From NCBI GenBank assembly GCA_021841025.1, contig JAKBWA010000118.1, positions 1 through 64,000 on the forward strand: a stretch of 64,000 nucleotides of DNA, written 5' to 3'. Of the stretch, positions 1-9,252 are shown piece after piece (position 1 is the first letter of the stretch; each line of letters starts with the position of its first letter). The notes under the pieces were generated by a model. The model was given only the letters and a program-made list of their open reading frames with translations, ran no database searches and was not told the DNA's origin. This stretch comes from Bacillota bacterium. GTDB lineage: Bacteria > Bacillota > Sulfobacillia > Sulfobacillales > Sulfobacillaceae. Made by a program: the position numbers and the translations under genes.

Positions 1-96
1 AGAAAACTCTTGGTAGAATATTGGGCAGCGTGGTGAAAAAGAACCGATTTGCGCGCCATCCAGAACAACAATACATAACAAGGAGACTTCAAGGAT

Positions 97-1047
97 ATGC
101 GAGCAATGGTGATTGATCGTTACGGGCCTCCGGAAGTTTTTCGCGAGAATTCTGTCAGGATAATACCGCTAAAAGAACAGGATGTTTTGATCCGAAATTG
201 TGCAACGTCTGTTAATCCGGTTGACTGGAAAGTTCGCGAAGGTTATTTGAAAGAGCGGTTAAGGTTGCAATTTCCTGCGATATTGGGTTGGGATAGTGCC
301 GGAATTATCGAAAAAACCGGAGACAAGGTGACGCACTTTAAGCCAGGTGACAAAGTGTTTAGCCGTCCGGACATTGCCCGGCCAGGAACCTATGCCGAGT
401 ATGTCGTGGTCGATGAATCCCTAGTGGCTTTTAAACCGGAGCCCCTGACTTTTTTGGAAGCAGCGTCCGTGCCTTTGGCCGGATTGACTGCATGGGAAGC
501 CTTAAAGGGACGATCTTCAATTGGCGCAGGCCAGAAAGTTCTCATTCACGGCGGGGCTGGCGGGGTCGGGGGATACGCGATTCAGCTGGCGAAAGCTGCC
601 GGTTGTTATGTCATTACAACGGCCCGCGCTTTGAATGAAGAATATGTGCGTTCCTTAGGGGCCGATGAGGTGATTGATTACGAGAGCCAGGATTTTTCGT
701 CTCGAGTCCATGATTGCGATATCGTGCTGGATACCGTTGGAGGCAAAGTGCAAGACAAGAGCTTTGGTGTTTTGAAACAGGGCGGCATTTTGGTCTCTAT
801 AACCGAAATGCCAGACCAAAACAAAGCGAAAAATCATGGAGTAGAAGCCACTTGGTTTTTTCTCGAACCCGATGGACAAAAGCTTGCAAGCTTGGGCCAC
901 CTGTTTGCCGAGGGCAAAATCAGGCCTACCGTGGAACACATATTTTCCCTGGCGAATATTGCTGAGGCACACCGTATGAGCCAACAAGGACATGTGCGGG
1001 GAAAAATCGGGATTGTGATTGATCCCAAAGAGGCCTATCAGAAATAA
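97..1047 (+). CDS. Quinone oxidoreductase-like MDR family NAD(P)H-dependent reductase
   Basis: A 316-residue medium-chain dehydrogenase/reductase. The N-terminal half is the GroES-like substrate domain; a Rossmann nucleotide-binding stretch follows with GGAGGVGGYAIQLAK near residues 152-166. The zinc-ligand GHE motif of alcohol dehydrogenases is absent, so this is the zinc-independent quinone oxidoreductase/enoyl reductase branch, which normally reduces quinones or activated double bonds with NADPH. The length is typical. An AAGGAGAC ribosome binding site lies about 9 bases before the ATG. It appears to be monocistronic: 169 bases separate it from the next gene. The substrate cannot be told from the sequence. 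Confidence 0.85.
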   Translation: MRAMVIDRYGPPEVFRENSVRIIPLKEQDVLIRNCATSVNPVDWKVREGYLKERLRLQFPAILGWDSAGIIEKTGDKVTHFKPGDKVFSRPDIARPGTYAEYVVVDESLVAFKPEPLTFLEAASVPLAGLTAWEALKGRSSIGAGQKVLIHGGAGGVGGYAIQLAKAAGCYVITTARALNEEYVRSLGADEVIDYESQDFSSRVHDCDIVLDTVGGKVQDKSFGVLKQGGILVSITEMPDQNKAKNHGVEATWFFLEPDGQKLASLGHLFAEGKIRPTVEHIFSLANIAEAHRMSQQGHVRGKIGIVIDPKEAYQK

Positions 1048-1215
1048 GGGGGTCAAGACCGTGAAAGATCGCATGCGGTGGGAGCTGGAGGCTTATAAAA
1101 CTTAAAGTGTGCGAATGGATTGGATTTCGGGGATCTTCATTATAAGTCGGCGTTTAAACTAAAGGCCGGGTCTTTTTAAGAGAGGGGGAGGGCGGACGGA
1201 ATTTCTCCTACAAAA

Positions 1216-1953
1216 ATGAGGAGTCGCCGCCAGTTGAGGATGGATCAGGTTGGGCGAGCTGCCACGGTAATTCTTTATCGGCACCATCAAGAAGGTCATA
1301 CAGTGTTTATGACTCAAAGACCCGTACACACTCAATCGTTTCCGGGATACTGGGTTTTTCCGGGAGGCAAGGAACACCCCGAGGATGAAGTCATTGCCAC
1401 CAGTGTACGACAGGATCCAGATCTCGATCTCGTGGTGGAACAACAACAGTTTCAAAAAGCTATGTCTCACGATTTTATTGCATTAATGGGTCGTCTTCCC
1501 TCTTTGGAGACCCGCCCTCCGTTTAAGCGCCTCGAATGGAAGACCCTTATGGTCACAGCTTTGCGAGAATTATGGGAAGAAACCGGAATTGCCTATACTT
1601 GTCCGCAACTGACCCCAGGGGATCGTTTGGCCATTCAACAAGCCTTGTTAGAAGGGCGATCATTGCTTCATTTGATGGATCGGTATCATTTCGAACTGGA
1701 AGCGGATAAGCTAACGGCCATTGGACGTATTACGACACCGGACCTGGGGGCCAAAATTCGGCGGTTTGACACGGCTTTCTTTATGGTTCCGGCCCCGGAC
1801 CAAGAATTTCTGATAAATGCCGCGGAAATTCAGGCGACGCGCTGGCTGACTCCAAAAAAAGCTTTGGAACAAGACCAATCTACTTTGGCTATTCCAACTC
1901 GCTACATTTTAATGGAGCTGGAAAATACCAGGTGGGGAGAGTTTGTGTCATGA
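1216..1953 (+). CDS. Nudix hydrolase with split Nudix box (NUDT19-like)
   Basis: The 245-residue product has FPGGKE at about residues 48-53 and the catalytic core RELWEETGI at 117-125. In a standard Nudix box these two parts lie about 7 residues apart; here roughly 55 extra residues separate them, the arrangement known for the NUDT19/NUDT7-type CoA or nucleotide diphosphate hydrolases. Function is therefore likely hydrolysis of a nucleoside-diphosphate-X substrate, possibly acyl-CoA. The stop overlaps the ATG of the metallo-beta-lactamase gene (ATGA), so the two are probably co-translated. The start is uncertain: ATG 1216 and ATG 1240 (residue 9) are both possible and neither has an ideally spaced ribosome binding site. 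Confidence 0.85.
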   Translation: MRSRRQLRMDQVGRAATVILYRHHQEGHTVFMTQRPVHTQSFPGYWVFPGGKEHPEDEVIATSVRQDPDLDLVVEQQQFQKAMSHDFIALMGRLPSLETRPPFKRLEWKTLMVTALRELWEETGIAYTCPQLTPGDRLAIQQALLEGRSLLHLMDRYHFELEADKLTAIGRITTPDLGAKIRRFDTAFFMVPAPDQEFLINAAEIQATRWLTPKKALEQDQSTLAIPTRYILMELENTRWGEFVS

Positions 1954-2780
1954 GCCAAGTTTTGGAGTGGGTCGCCCAGAGCGTATGGAAAACTGCGGTA
2001 CCGTCAACAACCATTCCTCCCTACAGTCATACTCATTGTTATTGGATTGAGACGCCTCAAGGATTTGTTCTAGTGGATACCGGTGACGGCCGCCACGCCC
2101 ATTACCTGTTTGACGCCTATCACGAGCTGGGAAGACCCCGGCTTTTGGCCGTGATCATAACCCATGGCCATAGAGATCACGCGGGAGGGGCACCTTGCGT
2201 TTGGGATGAATGGCATGTCCCGATATGGATGGATTTCAAGGATCAAGACCTATTGGACCGGGGATTCATGTCTCTTTCCTGCTGGAAGAATATAGAGAAG
2301 CCAGAGACGGATAGATTTTGGGGTCTCGAAATCATCCAGGCCCCAGGACATACCCAGGGCCAAATCAACCTCTTTTTGCCCGGACCCGGGATTCTCATTG
2401 CCGGAGATAACCTTTTGGGCAATACAACCAGTGTAATCACCCCTCCTCACGGCCATCTGCGCACCTATTTAAAAACCTTGGACCGGCTTAAGAGCCTCAA
2501 ACCGACTTTGGCTCTACCGGCTCATGGGGATGCCATTACAGATCCCGGGCCATATATCACCTCATATCGCCGCCACCGTTTTGAGCGACTCGAGCAGATT
2601 CGCCAGGCGTTGGGTCGTGGCCCCTTGTCTTCGGCAGAAATTGCACAAATCATATACCCTGCGGCACACCGTGGGATCGGGGAGCGGATGGTGATGTCTC
2701 ACTTGCAGTATCTTCTGGAAGACGAAGAAATTACTGTTCTCGACGAAAAGCGATATGTGCGCATCTCTTCTGGCACATAA
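1950..2780 (+). CDS. Metallo-beta-lactamase fold hydrolase (LACTB2-like)
   Basis: A 276-residue hydrolase with the dinuclear-metal motif THGHRDHAGG (HxHxDH), a later GH of the second metal site (APGHTQGQ) and ALPAHGD near the C-terminal third. The last 70 residues look like the small winged-helix tail found in LACTB2-type proteins, a family that includes a mitochondrial endoribonuclease and other hydrolases. ATG 1950 is chosen because GGGGAG lies 10 bases upstream and it overlaps the Nudix stop; an upstream in-frame GTG at 1932 has no such site. The pairing of a NUDT19-like Nudix enzyme with an LACTB2-like enzyme suggests a shared pathway, but the substrate is unknown. Confidence 0.85.
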   Translation: MSQVLEWVAQSVWKTAVPSTTIPPYSHTHCYWIETPQGFVLVDTGDGRHAHYLFDAYHELGRPRLLAVIITHGHRDHAGGAPCVWDEWHVPIWMDFKDQDLLDRGFMSLSCWKNIEKPETDRFWGLEIIQAPGHTQGQINLFLPGPGILIAGDNLLGNTTSVITPPHGHLRTYLKTLDRLKSLKPTLALPAHGDAITDPGPYITSYRRHRFERLEQIRQALGRGPLSSAEIAQIIYPAAHRGIGERMVMSHLQYLLEDEEITVLDEKRYVRISSGT

Positions 2781-2788
2781 CCAAAGGA

Positions 2789-3829
2789 TTAATGGTTTAA
2801 AGATCCTTGCATATGTTGGTCGGCTGTCATGGTAATAAGTTCGTTCAGTTCTTTGGCTAAAGGTTCGGACATGCCTAATCTTCGCCAACGCTTGCCAGAT
2901 AACGCGCCACTGATCAATAGATTGCCGGTGATATCCCATCTTACCTCGCGCAAGGCATTCCACATTTCGGTCACAGAAGGGGAAAACCAATGCAGTGCTC
3001 CAATAATGAGGAGAAGATTTGGTAAGCTATGGTCTTTCGGATATCCGGAAAATTCGGTATTTACGAGTTGTACCCACTTGCGCCAGGGGTCAGCATAGGT
3101 TGTGTGAATCGTCTTCATCAAAGCCTTTACTCCTAGGTGTTCCCGCGGTTCTACATAAGTCATGGCCTTAACGAGTGTCAGAGCAGGATCGTCGTGATAA
3201 GTCCATAATTCAGCAACAGCATAAGCTATAACTGTTGCACTCCAAACACCCCAGCCGCCGTAAGAGGCAGATGCATCTTGTGCTGCGGCAACGGCAGCCT
3301 GTTGGGGAAAGCCTGCATAAATGGCTCCCCAAATAGGAGCTCGGCGCATCGCGCCCGAACCCTCCCGGTAAGGATGCCAGCGAGACTGCCATGGTTCGTT
3401 AGCCTCATACCATTGAAGAACCTGTTGTTCAGCAGGTGTCCTCTGAACGAGCGATCGATGTTTCTCCCAGCACTCGACGAAGGACTTAGGTGAAAAAGAC
3501 CATGCGGATCTGCCAATGAAAAGATTCAAGCGCCAATGGGCCAGGGAATCAAAATGGTTGAGACTTTTCAGAGGGTTTGACTTGTTGATGCTGCATAAAG
3601 CTCCACCCCATAAGCATTCAAGACCCGCTGCCAGTCGGTTTCGATCCTCATAAATCGCAACCAATTGTGCTCCCGATGAAAATCGCGCGGGTGCCACGTA
3701 CTTAAAGTGTTCTCGCGTAAAAGAGGGACAGATATCGGGGCCGGAGGTCGACATGAATAAATGGCGCACATCAATTCCTTCAGCCCAAAGTTGCTGAAGT
3801 GCAGCATTCGCCCATTGTGGCTCCGCCAT
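2789..3829 (-). CDS. Divergent ADP-ribosylglycohydrolase-family protein
   Basis: 346 residues. Residues 157-205 carry the family signature: GSGAMRRAP, then QDASASY followed by a helical stretch GVWSATVIAYAVAE, matching the central motif of DraG/ADP-ribosylglycohydrolases (G-x-AMR-x-xP ... DA-x-x-x-H). Near the C-terminus WDITGNLLISGALSG resembles the metal-binding GDTDxxAAIxGAxxG motif, with only the first Asp kept. The usual N-terminal GxxxGDxxGxP motif is not visible and the expected His after DASAS is Tyr, so catalysis is doubtful. ATG 3829 has AAGGAGG 10 bases upstream; an in-frame TTG at 3835 is too close to it. The gene is convergent with the metallo-beta-lactamase gene, 8 bases apart. 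Confidence 0.6.
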   Translation of the reverse strand: MAEPQWANAALQQLWAEGIDVRHLFMSTSGPDICPSFTREHFKYVAPARFSSGAQLVAIYEDRNRLAAGLECLWGGALCSINKSNPLKSLNHFDSLAHWRLNLFIGRSAWSFSPKSFVECWEKHRSLVQRTPAEQQVLQWYEANEPWQSRWHPYREGSGAMRRAPIWGAIYAGFPQQAAVAAAQDASASYGGWGVWSATVIAYAVAELWTYHDDPALTLVKAMTYVEPREHLGVKALMKTIHTTYADPWRKWVQLVNTEFSGYPKDHSLPNLLLIIGALHWFSPSVTEMWNALREVRWDITGNLLISGALSGKRWRRLGMSEPLAKELNELITMTADQHMQGSLNH

Positions 3830-4478
3830 TCCCAAAAATCCTCCTTTACTCTCCTTTAGCTTCTTTCACCGCTTTAAGCGTCGCAAGACAAAATCGGCGA
3901 CCTGTCCTGAACTTATACCCCCATTCCCCCAGCGGGAATCAAAACATCGGCTAATTCCATGATATCACTTCAACGGCATGCGGTTGGAGACCTAGAAGAG
4001 TGATAAAGGCATGAGCCATCTAATAATAGCCTTTTTGCCATCCTGCTAGCTCGACACCTGCTCTGTCTGCCTTTAAAAAGTTAGGACACGGTGTCACGAC
4101 GGTGGTTAACAAATAGGGATAAGTCCCCTATAGTAATTAACATAGCCGTGTTGAAAGACTCTGAATCTTACAGCGTGGTGAATGATTTATCGTCGGCAGT
4201 TGTTCTTCTTGAGTCCCGGCCTCGTTGGCAGGGCTCTCGTGATGAATATTCGTAATCGGCAGATTACCTGCAACGGCGGTTTTGAGTCAACCCCTGCTAA
4301 AAATGTTTAGGGAGGGGTGAATGAGATAAAATTCATTTGTTGACGCTAAAGCGCCAATTGTCATAAAATTCCCTTCGTGTTATGATTTGTTTGGTTTTCA
4401 CCGCAAGATTGGACTACCAAGAACGATCCGCGTCAAAACAATCAATCGCTAATAAGCAGCCTGAAGGAGGAGAGTCCT
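3830..4478. other. Intergenic region upstream of the cox-like operon
   Basis: No coding region is convincing here. It holds two inverted repeats: GACACGGTGTC at 4085-4095, and a compound repeat at 4105-4141 in which GTTAA/TTAAC flank ATAGGG/CCCTAT. These lie about 200-250 bases before the candidate promoter of the molybdenum hydroxylase operon and could be regulator sites or a divergent signal; there is no direct evidence for either. Confidence 0.4.
4340..4369 (+). promoter_or_regulatory. Candidate promoter of the cox-like operon
   Basis: TTGACG at 4340-4345 and TAAAAT at 4364-4369, spacing 18 (CATAAA at 4362 would give 16). It lies about 110 bases before the small-subunit start, leaving a leader of about 100 bases. 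It is the best housekeeping-type promoter in the 650-base gap. Confidence 0.45.
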
Positions 4479-4994
4479 ATGGCATTTCACCGCATTCCGG
4501 TGACTCTCACAATCAATGGCCAAAAGATTGTCCGAGATGTTGAACCTCGAACACTTTTGGTTCATTTTTTGCGAGACGAACTGAATTTAACGGGTACACA
4601 TGTTGGGTGCGACACGTCACAATGTGGTGCTTGCACCATTTTGCTTGACAATCAAGCCGTAAAATCCTGTACGGTACTGGCCGTCCAGGCCGACGGCTCG
4701 GACATTCTGACAGTCGAAGGACTGGAGCAGGAATACTTGCACCCAGTTCAGGAGGCTTTCCGGGAAAAACATGGTCTACAGTGTGGATTTTGTACCCCTG
4801 GAGCCATAATGCTGGGGGCTTATCTCGTGAATCACAATGAGCCTTTGACCGAAGAAGGCATTCGAGAGCAGCTGGATGGGTTATTGTGCCGGTGTACCGG
4901 CTACGAAAATATTGTCCGATCGATTCAACGGGCTTACGAAATTATGAATGAAAGGCAAAACGTTCAGTCACAAACGGCTAAAGGCGTCGGCTAG
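4479..4994 (+). CDS. coxS: Molybdenum hydroxylase small (2x[2Fe-2S]) subunit, CoxS-like
   Basis: 171 residues. The plant-type [2Fe-2S] cluster ligands are Cys44, Cys49, Cys52 and Cys64 (GCDTSQCGAC), and the second cluster ligands are Cys102, Cys105, Cys137 and Cys139 (CGFC and CRC). The subunit passes electrons from the molybdenum site of the large subunit to FAD of the medium subunit in the cytoplasm. GAAGGAGGAGAG precedes the ATG. It is first in an S-L-M gene order, typical of form II CO dehydrogenase-like enzymes; form I operons usually run M-S-L. Confidence 0.92.
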   Translation: MAFHRIPVTLTINGQKIVRDVEPRTLLVHFLRDELNLTGTHVGCDTSQCGACTILLDNQAVKSCTVLAVQADGSDILTVEGLEQEYLHPVQEAFREKHGLQCGFCTPGAIMLGAYLVNHNEPLTEEGIREQLDGLLCRCTGYENIVRSIQRAYEIMNERQNVQSQTAKGVG

Positions 4995-5077
4995 GGGTGC
5001 TGAACACCCGGAGATCAAGGTATCTTGGAAATCGGGCGGAGAAAGGGAGAAAAAACAAGCCAAAAGAGGTGAAATAA

Positions 5078-7438
5078 ATGACCCAGGTTATTGGACAAGC
5101 ACTACAGCGTCACGAGGATATCCGCTTAATCAGAGGTCAAGGTCAGTATACGGACGACATGAAACTGCCGGGTATGGTCTATGCCCATATTGTCCGCAGT
5201 CCTTATGCTCATGCCAAAATTACAGCAATTGACACATCCCGTGCGAAAAAGATGCCCGGAGTCGTGGCAGTTTTTAGCGGACAGGATTTAAAAGACGAAG
5301 TAGGACTCATTCCAACCGCATGGATTCCCCCTGATGCGGATATGAAAGTGACCCCACATCCTGCCTTGGCTTACGATGAAGTGCGCTATCAGGGGGACGG
5401 CGTAGCAGTGGTTATTGCCGAATCACCCTATCTGGCTCAAGACGCAGCCTTGGCTGTTGATATCAAATATGAGCCTTTAAAGGTCGTGACGGATCCATTC
5501 GAGGCGAAGGCAGAAGGGGCCCCCGGGGTCCACACCGAAATACCCGACAACGTGGCTTTTCACTGGCAAGCCGGGGAAAATCTTGATGACATATTTCAAA
5601 AGGCGGAAGTTGTGGTCAAACACCATTTTCGCCAGCAACGCCTTATTCCCAACGCGATGGAACCCCGTTCGGCCCTGGCTCAGTATAATGCGGCCAAGGG
5701 TGAGTTGACTTTATGGGCTACCACTCAGAATCCCCACATTCACCGTCTTTTGATGTCGGGCTTACTAGGGATTCCAGAACATAAACTGCGCGTCATTGCG
5801 ATTGACGTGGGCGGGGCTTTTGGCAGCAAGATCGCCTGTTATCCAGATGAAGTCATCGTGTCCTGGGCGAGTAAGAAGCTCAACCGGCCGGTCAAGTGGA
5901 CCGAAACGCGTCAGGAAAATTTTCAAGTGACGACGCATGGACGCGATCACGTCCAGGAAGTTGAATTAGCTGGAACCCGAGGAGGAGAGATTCAGGCCAT
6001 TCGCGTAAAAACTTATGCTAATATGGGTGCCTATTTGTCCACTGCGGCGCCGGGAGTTCCAACGATTTTGTTCGGCTTGATTATTAATGGAGCCTATAAG
6101 ATTCCTCATGCCTCGTCGGAGGTATTTGGCATGCTTACGCACACCACACCGGTCGATGCATACCGCGGGGCGGGACGGCCGGAAGCGACGTTTTTGGTGG
6201 AAAGAATGGTTGATCTTTATGCCCAGGCGCTGCAAATGGATCCCTTAGAAGTGCGGCAAAAAAATCTGATTCGCCATGAAGATTTCCCCTTTACGAATGC
6301 TTTCGGTCTTCAGTATGACAGCGGAAACTATCAAGAGACGTTATCCAAAGCTTTGGAAATCTTCGATTACCCTAAGTTTCGCCGGGAACAGGAAAATCTC
6401 CGCAAGCAAGGAAAATACATTGGAGTAGGTTTGAGCACTTATGTCGAGATGTGTGGTCTAGGGCCCTCTGAGGTTGCTGGCGCTGTCGGCTTTCAAGGAG
6501 GATTGTGGGAAAGCGCAACGGTTCGGGTCCATCCGACGGGCAAAGTGAGTGTTTATACCGGGGCATCGCCTCATGGACAAGGAGAAGAAACAACCTTTGC
6601 CCAAATTGTGTCCCAAGAACTGGGCATTGCCGTAGACGATATTGAAGTGATTCATGGGGATACGCAGCAAATTGCGATGGGATGGGGTACTTATGGGTCG
6701 CGAACAACGGCTGTAGGTGGTGCGGCCATTCACATGGCTAATGAAAAAGTTCTGGAAAAGGCCCGAAAAATTGCTGCACACAAGCTCGAAGTCAACGAAG
6801 AAGACGTGAGTTATGACAGCGGAACCTTTTCGGTGCGAGGTCTTCCGTCCAAAAGTGTGACTTTCCAAGAAGTGGCCTTGGATGCATATTTAGCGTGGAG
6901 CTTGCCTCCAGGAATCGAGCCGGCTCTGGAAGGCACTGCATTTTACAATCCCAAGAATTTCACCTATCCCTTCGGTGCTCACATTGCCGTGGTGTCGGTC
7001 GATCCTGACACAGGCGATACCACCCTTTTGCGTTATGTGGCTGTGGATGATGTTGGCCGCATTATCAATCCCATGATCGTCGAAGGTCAAATTCATGGAG
7101 GATTGGTGCAAGGCATAGGCCAAGCCTTGTGGGAGGGGGCTGAGTTTGATGAGCAAGGTCAATTGATTACCGGATCCTTGTTAGATTACGCTTTGCCTAA
7201 GGCTCGCTTCTTTCCCAAATTTGAAACGGCTCATACTGAGACGCCTTCTCCTCACAACCCGCTGGGCGTTAAAGGGGTCGGCGAAACGGGAGCCATTGCT
7301 TCCACACCTTGTATTGTCAATGCCGTTATGGACGCATTGAAGCCCTTTGGCATTGATGATCTGTCCATGCCTTTGACGCCTCCGAAAGTGTGGCAGGCTA
7401 TCCGTCAGGCTCAGGGCAAGGAATCCCTTCATTCTTGA
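5078..7438 (+). CDS. coxL: Form II CO dehydrogenase-like molybdopterin large subunit
   Basis: 786 residues, xanthine dehydrogenase family molybdopterin-binding subunit. The active-site loop reads AYRGAGR (near residue 361). This is the form II signature; true form I CO dehydrogenase carries AYxCSFR with the Cys that binds copper. The catalytic Glu of the family is present in GVGETG near residue 735. Form II enzymes have often been called putative CO dehydrogenases, but their substrate is unsettled and may be another aldehyde, purine or N-heterocycle. GAGG precedes the ATG by about 9 bases. The symbol indicates homology only. Confidence 0.9.
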   Translation: MTQVIGQALQRHEDIRLIRGQGQYTDDMKLPGMVYAHIVRSPYAHAKITAIDTSRAKKMPGVVAVFSGQDLKDEVGLIPTAWIPPDADMKVTPHPALAYDEVRYQGDGVAVVIAESPYLAQDAALAVDIKYEPLKVVTDPFEAKAEGAPGVHTEIPDNVAFHWQAGENLDDIFQKAEVVVKHHFRQQRLIPNAMEPRSALAQYNAAKGELTLWATTQNPHIHRLLMSGLLGIPEHKLRVIAIDVGGAFGSKIACYPDEVIVSWASKKLNRPVKWTETRQENFQVTTHGRDHVQEVELAGTRGGEIQAIRVKTYANMGAYLSTAAPGVPTILFGLIINGAYKIPHASSEVFGMLTHTTPVDAYRGAGRPEATFLVERMVDLYAQALQMDPLEVRQKNLIRHEDFPFTNAFGLQYDSGNYQETLSKALEIFDYPKFRREQENLRKQGKYIGVGLSTYVEMCGLGPSEVAGAVGFQGGLWESATVRVHPTGKVSVYTGASPHGQGEETTFAQIVSQELGIAVDDIEVIHGDTQQIAMGWGTYGSRTTAVGGAAIHMANEKVLEKARKIAAHKLEVNEEDVSYDSGTFSVRGLPSKSVTFQEVALDAYLAWSLPPGIEPALEGTAFYNPKNFTYPFGAHIAVVSVDPDTGDTTLLRYVAVDDVGRIINPMIVEGQIHGGLVQGIGQALWEGAEFDEQGQLITGSLLDYALPKARFFPKFETAHTETPSPHNPLGVKGVGETGAIASTPCIVNAVMDALKPFGIDDLSMPLTPPKVWQAIRQAQGKESLHS

Positions 7439-7475
7439 GACAATCTCAGTAGCACATGCTGACAGACGGGAGGTT

Positions 7476-8354
7476 ATGAACGTGTACACGGCACCATTTG
7501 AATACCGAAGAGCAGATACGGTGGACCAGGCTGTTAAATGGCTCCAAGACGACCCTGATAACAGTAAGATCTTGGCTGGGGGCCACAGCTTGCTGCCTTT
7601 AATGAAATTGGTTCTGGCGCAGCCGCCAGTTCTTATCGATATCGGGAGAATACAAGCCCTAAAAGGGGTTCGGAGTGAAGGGGATCATTTAGAGATTGGC
7701 AGTTACACCACATACCAAGAACTGGTGAAGAGCCCCGAGGTTGATGCATTCTGTCCGTTATTGGCCTTGAGCGCCAAAACCGTTGGGGATGTGCAAGTAC
7801 GCAACCGTGGGACCATTGGCGGCAGTTTGTGCCACGCTGATCCCCAGGCTGATATGCCTGCGGCCATGTTGGCTCTGGATGCGACATTGGTCATTGAAGG
7901 ACCCCAGGGAACACGTACGGAACCTTATGACGGATTTTTGATGGCGCCTTTTATTACCAATCTGGGCGCGGGAGATATCTTGACGGGGCTTAGGATTCCT
8001 AAATTGCCGCAAGGTGCTCACTGTGTTTATCTAAAACGTCCGCATCCGGCCTCTGGTTATCCTCTCGTGGGCCTCGCGATATGGATGACATTTGAAGGCC
8101 AACGGATCGGCAACTGTCATGTTGGGGTGAGCGGCATTGCCGATTTACCGTTTCGAGCCAGGCATCTGGAAGATTTTCTGAAAGGGCGCGTGCTGGATGA
8201 CAAGACGATTAAGGAAGCGGGTCCTCTTGCCGGGGATGAGGCCAGCTGGGAGAAAGACGAATACAAAGAAAACCTGCTGAAAGTGTATGTCATGCGGGCC
8301 TTGTCTCAATTAGGGGAATTGGCTGCGGCAAAGGGACAGAATGCCAAATCTTGA
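7476..8354 (+). CDS. coxM: Molybdenum hydroxylase FAD-binding medium subunit, CoxM-like
   Basis: 292 residues. FAD-binding motifs AGGHSLLPLM (residues 34-43) and TIGGSLCHADP (near 113) are intact. It takes electrons from the small subunit and hands them to the respiratory chain. Start choice: GGGAGG ends only 2 bases before ATG 7476, whereas the in-frame GTG at 7482 has it at 8 bases, so GTG 7482 may be the true start. The 3' end overlaps the start of the AAA ATPase gene by 14 bases, supporting co-expression. Confidence 0.9.
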   Translation: MNVYTAPFEYRRADTVDQAVKWLQDDPDNSKILAGGHSLLPLMKLVLAQPPVLIDIGRIQALKGVRSEGDHLEIGSYTTYQELVKSPEVDAFCPLLALSAKTVGDVQVRNRGTIGGSLCHADPQADMPAAMLALDATLVIEGPQGTRTEPYDGFLMAPFITNLGAGDILTGLRIPKLPQGAHCVYLKRPHPASGYPLVGLAIWMTFEGQRIGNCHVGVSGIADLPFRARHLEDFLKGRVLDDKTIKEAGPLAGDEASWEKDEYKENLLKVYVMRALSQLGELAAAKGQNAKS

Positions 8355-9252
8355 GCGTATTGAAGACGTGATGTGGCAGTTGTCCCAAAAACAGTATCTA
8401 GCGGACCGATCTTTGGCTACGGCAATCTTCCTGTGTCTTAAATTGGAGCGCCCGCTCTTTTTGGAGGGGGAGCCGGGCGTGGGTAAGACTGCCGTGGCCC
8501 AGGCGATGGCGCAAGTGTTGAACGTGCCCTTAATTCGTTTGCAGTGTTATGAAGGGATCGACCGGGAGAGCGCATTATATGAATGGAATTATCCCAAGCA
8601 ACTCCTGGCGATCCGTCTTTACGAAAGTTCGTCCGAACATAGCCGGGCGTTAAATCAAGAGTCTTTGTACCAAGCCGAGTTTTTATTGAAGCGTCCGTTA
8701 TTTGAGGCCCTCATGCCCGAAGGACCAGCACCTGTCTTATTAATTGACGAAATTGACCGCAGTGATGATGAATTTGAGGCGTTTTTGCTGGAGATTTTGT
8801 CGGAGTTCCAGATCAGCATTCCGGAACTGGGAACGATTCGAGCTCAAGAGAAACCGTTTATTGTGCTGACTTCCAACCGCACCCGTGATGTTCACGACGC
8901 CCTGAAACGGCGGTGTATTTATCATTGGCTCGACTATCCGTCGTTTGGACGGGAGCTGGAAATTGTGGAGTTGAAAGTACCCGGATTGGACCAACAATTG
9001 CGGCGCGATGTGGTTCAGCTTGTTCAACGCCTGAGACAAGAGCCTTTGGACAAGAAGCCAGGAGTGGCAGAAGCTCTGGATTGGGCTCATGCACTGGAAG
9101 CTCTTATGACCGAGCGATTATCCCCGGAGGTCTTTGCCGATACGCTGGGAGTGCTCTTGAAGGATCGGGAAGATATAAATAGGGTTCAGGAAGGCAATTT
9201 AATTGCCCAGATGATAAAGGAGCTTGAGAGTGATGACCCTACTGTCTCGTAA
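8341..9252 (+). CDS. coxD: MoxR-type AAA+ ATPase, CoxD-like maturation factor
   Basis: 303 residues. Walker A GEPGVGKT at 43-50 and Walker B LLIDEIDRSDDE mark a MoxR-family AAA+ ATPase. CoxD of the form I system acts as a chaperone-like ATPase in maturation of the molybdenum-copper site; here the partner enzyme lacks the copper Cys, so the job must be a more general insertion or sulfuration step. It overlaps both the medium-subunit gene (14 bases) and the VWA gene (20 bases), so translation is probably coupled. Confidence 0.9.
   Translation: MPNLERIEDVMWQLSQKQYLADRSLATAIFLCLKLERPLFLEGEPGVGKTAVAQAMAQVLNVPLIRLQCYEGIDRESALYEWNYPKQLLAIRLYESSSEHSRALNQESLYQAEFLLKRPLFEALMPEGPAPVLLIDEIDRSDDEFEAFLLEILSEFQISIPELGTIRAQEKPFIVLTSNRTRDVHDALKRRCIYHWLDYPSFGRELEIVELKVPGLDQQLRRDVVQLVQRLRQEPLDKKPGVAEALDWAHALEALMTERLSPEVFADTLGVLLKDREDINRVQEGNLIAQMIKELESDDPTVS

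Noticed and set aside
1061-1105. Tiny 14-codon frame after the first gene (GTG with GGGGGTC upstream)
   Set aside because: Too short to support, no conservation evidence; may be the front of a lost gene.
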